DNA of 64,000 bases from Bog-950 sp964631835. Its GTDB lineage: Bacteria > Bacteroidota > Bacteroidia > Chitinophagales > LD1. Below, in pieces: positions 8,162 through 16,580 of this stretch (the first letter of the stretch is position 1; each line of letters starts with the position of its first letter). The DNA is taken from NCBI GenBank assembly GCA_964631835.1, contig CAZWAD010000002.1, forward strand, positions 186,001 to 250,000. The letters run 5' to 3'. Under the pieces are notes generated by a model. The model saw only the letters and a program-made list of their open reading frames with translations, was not told the origin of the DNA and ran no database searches. The position numbers and the translations under genes are program-made.

Positions 8162-10160
8162 TGAGGAAGACATAAAATATGCGGAGCGAATACTTTTCGG
8201 GAAAGAAAATGTATTCGATGATGAACGGAAAACGTTTATCAAAAATCTGGAGTTGGCAGACCTACAAGCAGTACCTGGCAGTGGGAAAACTACTGCACTT
8301 TTAGCGAAGCTATTAGTCCTTGCAAAACATCAGCCATTTGACGAAGACAACGGAATACTGGTTATTTCCCATACAAACACCGCCATTGATCTTATTCAAG
8401 AAAAAATAGGAATCCATTGTCCAAATCTCTTTCGTTTCCCAAATTTTGTTGGGACGATACAAAGTTTTGTAAACACTTTTTTAGCGTTCCCATATTTCGA
8501 GGGGAAATTCAAGTTTAGGCCGGATTTTGTTGATGACGCTTATTACAGAAAAGTCGCTGAACAGCGATTCAATAACTATATTTTCCCCCGTGGATATTCC
8601 CGGCAGGACTATAACAATACAAGCTATTTTATAAAGGGCAATACGCGAAAAGATAAAAACCCTTTAAGCGATTATCGTTTCGATTTTGATAATGACGGAA
8701 ACGTTGTCCTTACAAATGGATTGAACGGAAAGCCCTTGACATATCAAAAACCCAAGGCAAGAATAGATTTTACAGCAGAAGAAAAACAAAGAGTAAAAGA
8801 AATACTCGAAAAATTCAAGTTTGGTGTTTGGATGCAGGGACGGGTTATTCACTATGACGATGCTTATTTCTTGGCGAATTATTATCTCAAAAATTATCTT
8901 TTGGCAAAAGATATACTTCGCAAAAGATTTAGCTATGTATTTGTTGATGAAATGCAGGACATGGATATTCACCAAGTTGGAATAATTGACAAAGTATTCC
9001 TTGATGAAAAAAATCCGGACCACGTGCTTCAAAGAATAGGCGATAAAAACCAAGCAATATTTTCAAGTGATGTGAAATTGGAAGTGATTTGGAATGAAAG
9101 ACCTAAAGTTCTTCATATCTCTGGAAGTTTACGTCTTTCAAAAAATATTGCTGATGGCGTTACTCCTTTTGGATTAAATCCAATTCAGGTGAGTGGAAAT
9201 AATCAAATCGCAACCGCAAAAAATATTCCGAAAAGAATAATCCTGTATAACGATAAAAATATTGAACAAGCACTACCATTATTCCATAAGACAATTAAGC
9301 ACTACTTTGAAGCAGGGGAGTTTGATGGTGTGAAGGAGCTAAAGTTTATGGCTGCTGGATGGCGGGCAAAATCTGATGAAGAAAGGAAGACTGTCATCAA
9401 AGATTTTTTCCCAAAGTATAATTCACAGAAAAGGAGAATTACTGTGGAGCACGAATGTTTTGAGGATTATCTAAACCCTGTTAGTAAACTAAAATTCAAA
9501 TCAAATGTTTTTGTAAATGCCATATATGATGCATTGTTTCATGTTCTCGAAATTGAAAAGATAATAGACCAAAACAGTGGGTTAAGATATAATAAATCAC
9601 GTTTGAACAATAGAATTTCTGAATCTGATAACGATTTACGGAACGAATTCAAAACCATATTGATTGGTATTAGTAATGCTTATTTGAACGGAAAAATCGA
9701 AGATGTCAAAAATAGCTTTTTAAACCTGGTAAGAATAATATTAGGTTTTTTGAAACCTGAGCATCAGTTATCAGCATTAAGTAACGCGTTCATTGAAACA
9801 AAAAGTAATCTTAAAATTGGTCAACCAGATGATTTAGATAATTCAAATCAATACTCTGATGCAGGAATAAGTATAGAGGTTGGGACGGTTCATTCTGTTA
9901 AGGGAGAAACATATACAGGAATGCTTTACCTTGAAACATTTTATCAAGGTGGATATGAAACAGAACGATTGATAGAGCAACTTAAAGGAGTTCAATTCAA
10001 TGATACGAAAGTTCGTCATAAGCAATCAACCAAAATGATGTATGTGGGTTTTTCAAGACCAACGCATTTGTTATGCCTTGCAGCGCATGAAGATAGAATA
10101 AAGGGTTCCGAAGCAGCGTTAACCGCCAACGGTTGGGTAATTGATAATTCACTTTTATAA
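8145..10160 (+). CDS. UvrD/Rep-like helicase (GajB-like)
   Basis: 671 aa from the ATG at 8145; a GTG at 8133 is an alternative start. Motifs in order: Q/Walker A AVPGSGKTTALL (about 42-53), Ia VISHTNTA, II YVFVDEMQDMD (about 263-273, DExQ form), V GTVHSVKGETY (about 580), VI MYVGFSRPTHLL (about 632). These define a superfamily 1A helicase. It overlaps the OLD gene by 17 nt, so the two are surely co-translated. It is longer than the roughly 500 aa typical of GajB, with an extended central part between motifs Ia and II. Predicted job: unwind DNA ends or intermediates and activate the OLD nuclease. The last codons already contain one GTTAAC palindrome (10118) of the noncoding field that follows. 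Confidence 0.82.
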   Translation: MPLLISEEDIKYAERILFGKENVFDDERKTFIKNLELADLQAVPGSGKTTALLAKLLVLAKHQPFDEDNGILVISHTNTAIDLIQEKIGIHCPNLFRFPNFVGTIQSFVNTFLAFPYFEGKFKFRPDFVDDAYYRKVAEQRFNNYIFPRGYSRQDYNNTSYFIKGNTRKDKNPLSDYRFDFDNDGNVVLTNGLNGKPLTYQKPKARIDFTAEEKQRVKEILEKFKFGVWMQGRVIHYDDAYFLANYYLKNYLLAKDILRKRFSYVFVDEMQDMDIHQVGIIDKVFLDEKNPDHVLQRIGDKNQAIFSSDVKLEVIWNERPKVLHISGSLRLSKNIADGVTPFGLNPIQVSGNNQIATAKNIPKRIILYNDKNIEQALPLFHKTIKHYFEAGEFDGVKELKFMAAGWRAKSDEERKTVIKDFFPKYNSQKRRITVEHECFEDYLNPVSKLKFKSNVFVNAIYDALFHVLEIEKIIDQNSGLRYNKSRLNNRISESDNDLRNEFKTILIGISNAYLNGKIEDVKNSFLNLVRIILGFLKPEHQLSALSNAFIETKSNLKIGQPDDLDNSNQYSDAGISIEVGTVHSVKGETYTGMLYLETFYQGGYETERLIEQLKGVQFNDTKVRHKQSTKMMYVGFSRPTHLLCLAAHEDRIKGSEAALTANGWVIDNSLL

Positions 10161-11114
10161 TTCAGGAAAATAAATATACCCCATTTCTCGAAAGGGACCG
10201 TTAACCTTCGTAAACACATTAGCCATTTTGGACATAGAGAATTAGCACTTACCACAGATTCATATTATGCCCTAAATAAAGTTGTTAACACACGTTAACG
10301 GTTCGCTGTTGTCTGAGATATGCGTTAACCGGTTCGGATACATTGTATTTGCATACTTATTATCTGGGCAAGTCAATTGCTCATGTTAACCGCGTTAACC
10401 GAGATAAGCCTAAGGGCTTGACAGTGGGTTATATCAGCTCACTTCTGATTTAAAAGGGTATTAACCGTTTGGCAGATAGCGGAGGCAAGGACAAGCCTTC
10501 AGTAGATATGTCCCAAACCGTTAACGCCATGAAAGAAGAGCTATAGGTTATCCGGTACATTACGCATGGCTATAATTACTAAGTTTAGTTTAAAGTCGGC
10601 ACTTCCGAGAAGTTAACGGTCATTCTCACTACAGAAGAACAAGTGTTAACGCCTGAGCCAATGCAAAAAGAAAAATTAAAGCGCACTAAAAGCTTACTTA
10701 AAGATAGCAAAGCCACGCCTTGTTATGTTTACGGTCGTTAACCCGAAATCCGGCAAAAAGTTACATAAAATTTATGCGTTTGCGCTCGTTAACAATCGGG
10801 AAGTACGTGTGATACGCTGAATAGTAAACGTAAACACGCGTTTACGCATCCACATAATTATAAAGCATATCCTATGTGAATACGCCCTACCTACCGGATG
10901 ATCCGTTAATGAAAGAATATACTGTTTCAGCTTACAGAGTTTTGAAGCAACCAGAAATATTTGTTGGAGCTGTGGTGTTAACGGTTTAGGGACAGGATAT
11001 GTCGCCTTGGTTACGCCTTCTATGGGTATATATCTTTTAGGAAATAATTCAATTGTGGGATAACTTGTAGATTAACTCTCTTGTGAAGGGAAACCAAAAG
11101 ATGCACTACTTATT
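10161..11114. repeat. Noncoding region packed with GTTAAC palindromes
   Basis: This gap between two converging cassettes has 12 exact GTTAAC hexamers, at 10200, 10284, 10294, 10324, 10385, 10394, 10520, 10612, 10645, 10737, 10788 and 10977. A thirteenth is just inside the helicase gene (10118). Near-matches are ATTAAC at 10460 and GTTAAT at 10905. The preferred context is CGTTAACSG. Random expectation is well under one. Spacings from 10284 on include 10, 30, 61, 9, 92, 33, 92, 51 and 72 bp, several near whole helical turns. A separate inverted repeat CGTAAAC-4-GTTTACG is at 10829-10846. No gene of normal length is present; the short open stretches mostly end at a TAA, often one inside a GTTAAC. 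Function unknown: protein-binding field, centromere-like site, nuclease site array, or remains of a decayed gene. Confidence 0.75.
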
Positions 11115-11642
11115 CTACGCTGATTCCGTCATTTTCATTTTTGCAATTTCCGAGGCAGCGTTCAAGAAAACCTGTATAGCTGATGTAAACCGAAATCTAT
11201 TTCCACTATTATCCAAAAATGCAATTACATTTCTTCCGCGCCAATGCTTTAAAAATTGTCGGAATTGAATAACAGGAGTTTTTTCGAGCAATTCCCATTT
11301 TACAGATTGTCTAAGGCGAAGTTCGGTGTCTTCCGTCTCGAAAACTCCCTCTTCTATTTCTTTACGGAAGTTCTTTCCCTCTAATGCTAACTCCCTGCAT
11401 AAAACAGAAAGGAAAATGAGAAAGTCTCTTGCAGGTTTGTCCTTGGCTTTTTCAATGGAAACCAAATAAACAAATTCCGGTTCAGTTATCAATTCAATAC
11501 CGAAGGACAACTGAAAAAATCTTTTATATGCTTCATTGAATTCTTCGGACGCGATTATTGCGTAGTTGGCATCTCCTTGAAGAATAAATCTCCCATCTAA
11601 TAAATCCGATACTATGTTCTTATGCTCATTTGGGTACTGCAT
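11115..11642 (-). CDS. jetB: Wadjet JetB/MksE-like kite subunit
   Basis: 175 aa. The pattern LLDGRFILQGDANYAIIA near the N-terminus and FFQLSFGIELITEPEFVYLV at about 42-61 are characteristic of MksE/JetB, the small winged-helix kite protein of bacterial condensin-like complexes. Family members are usually somewhat longer, so this is a compact form. It binds the kleisin-like JetA and helps load the SMC motor on DNA. It overlaps the upstream jetA-like gene by 17 nt and is the last gene of the minus-strand run 16368 to 11115. In canonical Wadjet the order is A-B-C-D; here it is C-D-A-B. The assignment rests on sequence pattern plus operon partners. Confidence 0.75.
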   Translation of the reverse strand: MQYPNEHKNIVSDLLDGRFILQGDANYAIIASEEFNEAYKRFFQLSFGIELITEPEFVYLVSIEKAKDKPARDFLIFLSVLCRELALEGKNFRKEIEEGVFETEDTELRLRQSVKWELLEKTPVIQFRQFLKHWRGRNVIAFLDNSGNRFRFTSAIQVFLNAASEIAKMKMTESA

Positions 11643-12831
11643 ATACTCTGATTTTAGACGCTGATAACTCAGAATCGATTAATTTTAAATTTATTCTGCC
11701 CTTAGATGTGTAATCCGCCCCTAACTCCTCTTCCATAATAATGTTCGAAATAGTAAAGAAATTTTCAAGAGTAATTTCTTGGTTCTCATTTTTTAAAGTG
11801 GTGTAGCACCACGAATAAAAATCATTAACCGGAAGGACTTTCATCAATTTTCCTTTATAATATTCTGAGCTTGTGTAGAGTTCCGGACTTCCAAGGGAAG
11901 CATCTATAAATGTTTCAGGTCTATTATTCTCATATTGATCAATATAAAAGTGGGTTTGGGCTATTACTGTTTCTAATTCGGCTAAAACTGTTTGGTCCCT
12001 TCTTATGATTAGGGCGGGAATAAACGAATCGTACTGACCCTTCGATGCGGTTTCTTCAAGAAAATGGTAACAGCCTTTAAGTATAAGTGAATCACTTTTA
12101 ATGCGCTCAAGAAGTGGAGTTAACTCTCTTGTAATTTTACTATTTTGAGCGTTAATCTCGTTTTGTGCAAATAGGACACAACCATAAAGCTGAGTGTATT
12201 TTGCCTGTAATTCAAAATTATCCTCAAGTTGTGACTTCTCTCCCGCGTAAAGACAAGTTTCGCTGACAATTGAGGTTATAGAGTTCGGATGGTTTTTATC
12301 TAAGATGGCATTAAGGGGAGTAATATATTCCCGTATCCAATAATCGGCTTTCTCAATTCTGTGTGACAGGTCACTATTGTTATAAGCATTTACCTTAAGC
12401 GCTTCTGTGTCTTGTATAAGTTTATTTGTTTCCCCCTTTATGTCTATCACAAAGTGATTCAGTTCTTTCATTATTTCGTTAACGAACGTTATCCGCTTTA
12501 TCTCAACCTTGGCTATTTGCAAACTTTTAAATAGCTCGAATATATTTTTGCAGCGACTATCCAATGTTGCCGGCAAATCGAGAACGAATTGCTTAAACAA
12601 AAACTGCAAAAAATCGGTATACGTGGGATTTAACTGAAATTCTCCTGTTGGAATTTGCACGGCAAATTTCATCTCCTCTAATTCTTTAAATGAGATATTA
12701 TGTTCGATAAGGAGTTGATTCATTACGTCAGCATCAACGATAAACGTTGGTTGACTGGTCTCAAATACCAGCCGAACAAACAAGTAACGCCTGTTTAAAA
12801 AACTAAGAACTTCTTGACCGGATAAACGCAT
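11626..12831 (-). CDS. jetA: Wadjet JetA/MksF-like kleisin subunit
   Basis: 401 aa. The N-terminus (EVLSFLNRRYLFVRLVFE) looks like the winged helix of MksF/JetA. The middle is long-helical (residues about 110-270, with NEIMKELNHFVIDIKGETNK), as in kleisin-type subunits. The C-terminal part (LPVNDFYSWCYTTLKNENQE) is again globular and ends with a short beta-like tail. It would bridge the SMC heads and hold the kite subunit. It shares one nucleotide with the stop of the Toprim gene and overlaps the kite gene by 17 nt. On its own it is weakly diagnostic; the complete four-gene set makes the call. Confidence 0.7.
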   Translation of the reverse strand: MRLSGQEVLSFLNRRYLFVRLVFETSQPTFIVDADVMNQLLIEHNISFKELEEMKFAVQIPTGEFQLNPTYTDFLQFLFKQFVLDLPATLDSRCKNIFELFKSLQIAKVEIKRITFVNEIMKELNHFVIDIKGETNKLIQDTEALKVNAYNNSDLSHRIEKADYWIREYITPLNAILDKNHPNSITSIVSETCLYAGEKSQLEDNFELQAKYTQLYGCVLFAQNEINAQNSKITRELTPLLERIKSDSLILKGCYHFLEETASKGQYDSFIPALIIRRDQTVLAELETVIAQTHFYIDQYENNRPETFIDASLGSPELYTSSEYYKGKLMKVLPVNDFYSWCYTTLKNENQEITLENFFTISNIIMEEELGADYTSKGRINLKLIDSELSASKIRVYAVPK

Positions 12832-13637
12832 TATCTGAAAACTGCTTGCTGTTCTAAATATCTACCACTCTCCTGTATTTTTCGAAGGATTTTGACTACA
12901 AGTTCATTATTGCTCGCCATAACTTTATTAGAAGGTTTTTGTTCTCTACCATGTTTTGTTTTAATAGTTCTGCCATACTTTTTATGTAGTTCATCGTAGT
13001 TTGTTGGCACAAAAATGTCAGTCGCAAAAAATTTCTCTTTCAATAAAAGATATTCATGTAAACCGATGTAATCGTAATCAGGGAAAATCAATACATCTTT
13101 AGCCGCTATTAAATCTAACGTTTTTGCACCCAACCTGCCGTATGTATGAACTAAAATGTAATCTTCAGGAATAACTTGTTCGGCTATTAGAAAGCAATCA
13201 AGATTTTCGACAAAACAAATTTTGGGGCACTCAAGTGAATTAAGAATAGTTGCGAATATTCCGAAATCCGTAGTATAGTTCTTGAGTTCTACTTTTTTGC
13301 CGTTAACGATCACTTTAGAAGTGCCTCTCAATAGAATTACCCGCTGACTATTGCGCTTTCGGGCTTTTGAGTTGCTGAAGGTTTTTACGTTAGTAAATGA
13401 GGTAACCTCTTGCTGCAAACGGCCTGAAAATTTCTCGGCAAAATATAATTCCAATTGCTGTTTATCTTTTACAACATAGTTTCCACCGACTCCTGCTGGT
13501 ACATATTGAATTATTGATGTTCTGGTTAAAAAATCGAATTCATTACTCTCTTTTACTGACAATGGCATGGACGAGTCAGCTATCTTTTCTTTTGCCAAAA
13601 GATTTTTTAAAAAATTCAGTAAAATATTATTCTGCAT
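12831..13637 (-). CDS. jetD: Wadjet JetD-like Toprim nuclease subunit
   Basis: 268 aa, shorter than the usual JetD of almost 400 aa. A Toprim-type core is visible: CFVENLDCFL (glutamate of motif 1, about residue 141) and VLIFPDYDYIGLHEY (acidic DxD-like motif, about 185-197), with the intervening VHTYGRLG turn. JetD/MksG is the DNA-cleaving subunit, related to topoisomerase VI A, that cuts plasmids trapped by the SMC motor. The N-terminal helical arm of canonical JetD seems shortened. Its start overlaps the SMC gene by 11 nt and its end touches jetA. The basic C-terminal tract (KHGREQKPSNK) may contact DNA. Confidence 0.75.
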   Translation of the reverse strand: MQNNILLNFLKNLLAKEKIADSSMPLSVKESNEFDFLTRTSIIQYVPAGVGGNYVVKDKQQLELYFAEKFSGRLQQEVTSFTNVKTFSNSKARKRNSQRVILLRGTSKVIVNGKKVELKNYTTDFGIFATILNSLECPKICFVENLDCFLIAEQVIPEDYILVHTYGRLGAKTLDLIAAKDVLIFPDYDYIGLHEYLLLKEKFFATDIFVPTNYDELHKKYGRTIKTKHGREQKPSNKVMASNNELVVKILRKIQESGRYLEQQAVFR

Positions 13638-16368
13638 AGTCGTATTTAACAGTCACAACACTCCGTTCATCAAAAATTATTTTGCCCCTATCGTCTTCTG
13701 ATTTTCTAACAGGTTCTTTGATAACATAATATTTCTCAACACCCTCTACTTTTCTTGGGGCGGCAAATAGGGGAACAAAAAAATGTTCTCTACAAAACCG
13801 GGTAAGGGTCTTTATGTTTTTGGGGCCAATAGCTTCTAATTCATCAATATAAAGAACAACCTTGTTGTCAGCATTCGAGTGAACAAAATCTTTTAAAATG
13901 CTCATGTACAAAATCAACTTCAGGACTACGTTAGTCCCCTTCGACTGTCCCTGTCCATGACCTGATAATCTAACCACATCTTTATCTCCATTGTTCTTTA
14001 CAATCTCAATGCTTAAAGAGAATAATTCATCGAGCGTGAATACTTTCCCCTTTGAATTTGCAAAATATCTGTCAAGGGTATTTTGGTTTTCAATTTCGTT
14101 GTTAATACCACTATCGACATTTTGTTCAAAATCGAAGCGCTGAGGTCTTAAGTTGGCTATACTTCTAAAATCTTTTACCAAATCTCCATTCTCTTTGAGT
14201 TCGATTTTAATTTCGCGGATATTGGAAATAGGATATTTTGCTAATTGAGCATTGAATTTATGTATGGAAGCCTTGAACTTGTGAAGTTTTTCCAAAAACT
14301 GCGAAGTAGGTAACGAGAATTTATTGGCCAAAGTTTCGGAAAGTACCGTTAACGCTCTTTCAGAAGCAGATATATTATTGAATTCTTCTGATACGTCATC
14401 AATAAACTTTTTTACATCTGTCCCATCGTAGTTAACAGGCTTTGACAACCGGAAAAATAATTCTTGACAAATTGATTTTACATCGGAATAAATACGCATA
14501 TCTTCTTCAAACTTCTGGAAGATGTCGGAAATTTCTCCATCAATTATCTCAGAGATTGCAGTAATTCCGGTATAGAAATAGATCGTTTTATTCCACTCCC
14601 TTATTTTCTTTAATTCACCTTTGAGGTCTTCTAATTCCTGTTTGGCATTTGAGAGAACTATTCCTTCGTTTTCTATTTTCAATTCAATGCTTTCAATAGA
14701 ATTGGTGTTTCGATTTATTTCTGCTTGATAACTCTCTGATTTAGTCAGAGATTCGGATAGTTCCTTTTGTTTCAGTGGTTTATTTTCTATTCGTTTGATA
14801 AGAACTTCTTTCGTTTTAATATCCTTTGATAATTTTTCGATTTCCGCCTTTCTGGTTGCTAAATTTTTTATTGTGGCAAGTTGTTGCTTTTTAACCCCTA
14901 ATTCTTTCTCCCATTTTTCAATCAATAGTTGAAGGTCCTCTTTTGTTTTAAGAGGTTGTATGGGAACCCCGGAAACATCTATTTCTCCTTCAAAAATTTT
15001 TAAGAGAAAAGAAATATTTTCGACATAACTGTTAATAAAGCGCTTATTTAATCTTAAAACAGCTTCGCTGAGGTAAGATGCTACTTTCAGTCTTGTCTCC
15101 TTATCCGCTGCAATATTTTGTACTACTAAGTCTTTAAAATCGGTAATATCTGCCTGAGTCTCTTTTATGTCTTTTTTGATTGCTTCAATTTCTTTCGCGA
15201 CTTCATGTTCCGAAAAGTTATATCTCTGTTGAAGAGTCACATCTGCCTGAAGATTCGTAAGTTTTTCATTATCACGATCAATTCCATCCTTCAAGCCTTT
15301 ATAAAGCAGGTTATTATTATTGGGCTCATACGAACTTAGTTCACTTATTTCATTTTGAAGGTCAATAATTGCGTTATCAAGAGTTGCCTTATTGGATGAG
15401 ATGATTGTTCTGGAATCTCTGAGCGAATCGCGCTCTTTCTTTAAGGTATCGTTGATTTTTGTTTGCAGCGTTCGAATATTAATTGATTTAATACCGTCAT
15501 CTGCCGTATCAGCACTTAATTGCTTTTCCATTGGCTGAAAAAGACTAATGAAAGTGTGTTTCAGCTTTCCCAACAAGTTTTCCGTGACAACCAGTTTTTG
15601 GTAATTGAGCTTTAGTTGTTCAAATTCATCCTTTATCAAATAAAGATTACTGAGATTTTTCTTCTTTTTTTCAAAGTCAAGAATTTCACTTTGATTCCGT
15701 TCACTGAAAACATTTAATTCTTCTTCATGCTGATTCGCAGCAACCAGGAGCGCTTTTTTAAATGACTTTTCATCAATTGCGCTTGTTTTTAGTAAGTGAC
15801 GGTAAATATCGGTAAAGCTATTTCTGTAGGAGTTCGTTTTACGTTTTACGTTTTTCTTAATCCAAACAACCGGGCTTGTTCTTTCATCAGTATTGTAAAC
15901 GAGGCTATAAAGTTCCTCGGTTTTTAACCGTAGAGGTGTATCTTTTGGCTTGTCAGAACGAATATCACGTAGCACTTCCTTTTCAAAATGCTTGGGTTCA
16001 AATTTTTCTCCCTGTTTTTTAATGAAATAATCTTCATTATAAGCTCCCTCAATTTTGTAATATTCGATATTGTTTTCAGCAGTGGCTTTAACTATAATGC
16101 AAAAACATCCACCTCTTTTAATTTCAAAAATTATGTAACTGTGGGAAATTGTACCATTGAAATAATGCTTCATTGAAGCAGGTAGCAATCGTCCATCTTC
16201 AAATACCATATCTTCCTTGTCAATAATAAACAGGAAGTTTAGCGCATTAACAAAAGAACTTTTACCGACATTATTTTCAGCCGCTAATTGTATACTTCCG
16301 ATGTCACTGATGTAAATGCTCGCCTTAGCATATATGTCGGAGTTGATAATAATAATTCGATTAAGCAT
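13627..16368 (-). CDS. jetC: Wadjet JetC/MksB-like SMC ATPase
   Basis: 913 aa. Walker A is at about 29-40 (LAAENNVGKSSFVNAL), the ABC signature at about 797-810 (RLSGHGQGQSKGTNVV) and Walker B at about 843-853 (VVLYIDELEAIG). Between them lie two long coiled-coil arms (about 200-400 and 470-760) around a hinge-like central segment. This is the SMC/MukB/MksB layout; JetC proteins are usually about 1100 aa, so arms or hinge are shorter here. The AENN-VGKSS Walker A is typical of JetC. It is the first gene of the four-gene minus-strand operon; the complex is expected to extrude loops and recognise small circular DNA. The five GTTAAC hexamers across this operon are a mild excess. Confidence 0.85.
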   Translation of the reverse strand: MLNRIIIINSDIYAKASIYISDIGSIQLAAENNVGKSSFVNALNFLFIIDKEDMVFEDGRLLPASMKHYFNGTISHSYIIFEIKRGGCFCIIVKATAENNIEYYKIEGAYNEDYFIKKQGEKFEPKHFEKEVLRDIRSDKPKDTPLRLKTEELYSLVYNTDERTSPVVWIKKNVKRKTNSYRNSFTDIYRHLLKTSAIDEKSFKKALLVAANQHEEELNVFSERNQSEILDFEKKKKNLSNLYLIKDEFEQLKLNYQKLVVTENLLGKLKHTFISLFQPMEKQLSADTADDGIKSINIRTLQTKINDTLKKERDSLRDSRTIISSNKATLDNAIIDLQNEISELSSYEPNNNNLLYKGLKDGIDRDNEKLTNLQADVTLQQRYNFSEHEVAKEIEAIKKDIKETQADITDFKDLVVQNIAADKETRLKVASYLSEAVLRLNKRFINSYVENISFLLKIFEGEIDVSGVPIQPLKTKEDLQLLIEKWEKELGVKKQQLATIKNLATRKAEIEKLSKDIKTKEVLIKRIENKPLKQKELSESLTKSESYQAEINRNTNSIESIELKIENEGIVLSNAKQELEDLKGELKKIREWNKTIYFYTGITAISEIIDGEISDIFQKFEEDMRIYSDVKSICQELFFRLSKPVNYDGTDVKKFIDDVSEEFNNISASERALTVLSETLANKFSLPTSQFLEKLHKFKASIHKFNAQLAKYPISNIREIKIELKENGDLVKDFRSIANLRPQRFDFEQNVDSGINNEIENQNTLDRYFANSKGKVFTLDELFSLSIEIVKNNGDKDVVRLSGHGQGQSKGTNVVLKLILYMSILKDFVHSNADNKVVLYIDELEAIGPKNIKTLTRFCREHFFVPLFAAPRKVEGVEKYYVIKEPVRKSEDDRGKIIFDERSVVTVKYDYAE

Positions 16369-16580
16369 AACGCTATTGAACTGAAAAAATAGAACTTATT
16401 TTCTTACTGCTAAATTAAATTGATGGAACGCAATGTATCTGCGTAGGGAAAAAATTAATAATCTGGAATAAGCTCTAAAGTGAAGTTCTTAACGAAGGGC
16501 TACACCCCACACAGGGCGCAAATGGTTTTTCATCTCGAAAAAGAATTATAATAAGGGTAAAAATTTTTATTGTTTTCAGT

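Noticed and set aside
10016..10255. 79-codon minus-strand frame
   Set aside because: Mostly antisense to the helicase 3' end, with no motif; a shadow frame.
10592..10989. Short protein-like frames (10592-10741 without a start; MKEYTVSAYRVLKQ at 10909-10989)
   Set aside because: Too short, unconserved as far as I can judge, and the first ends at a TAA next to a GTTAAC. They could be scraps of decayed genes but I cannot name one.
10161..11114. Integron-like attC array suggested by repeated GTTAAC cores
   Set aside because: attC core sites need GTTRRRY and RYYYAAC pairs flanking a gene cassette; here the hexamer is a plain palindrome, no cassette genes or integron integrase is present.
16508..16520. 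CCCACACAGGG match between the jet operon upstream region and the second tRNA fragment at 42039
   Set aside because: Only 11 bp and different flanks; expected by chance often enough that it is not evidence of a nested attachment site.
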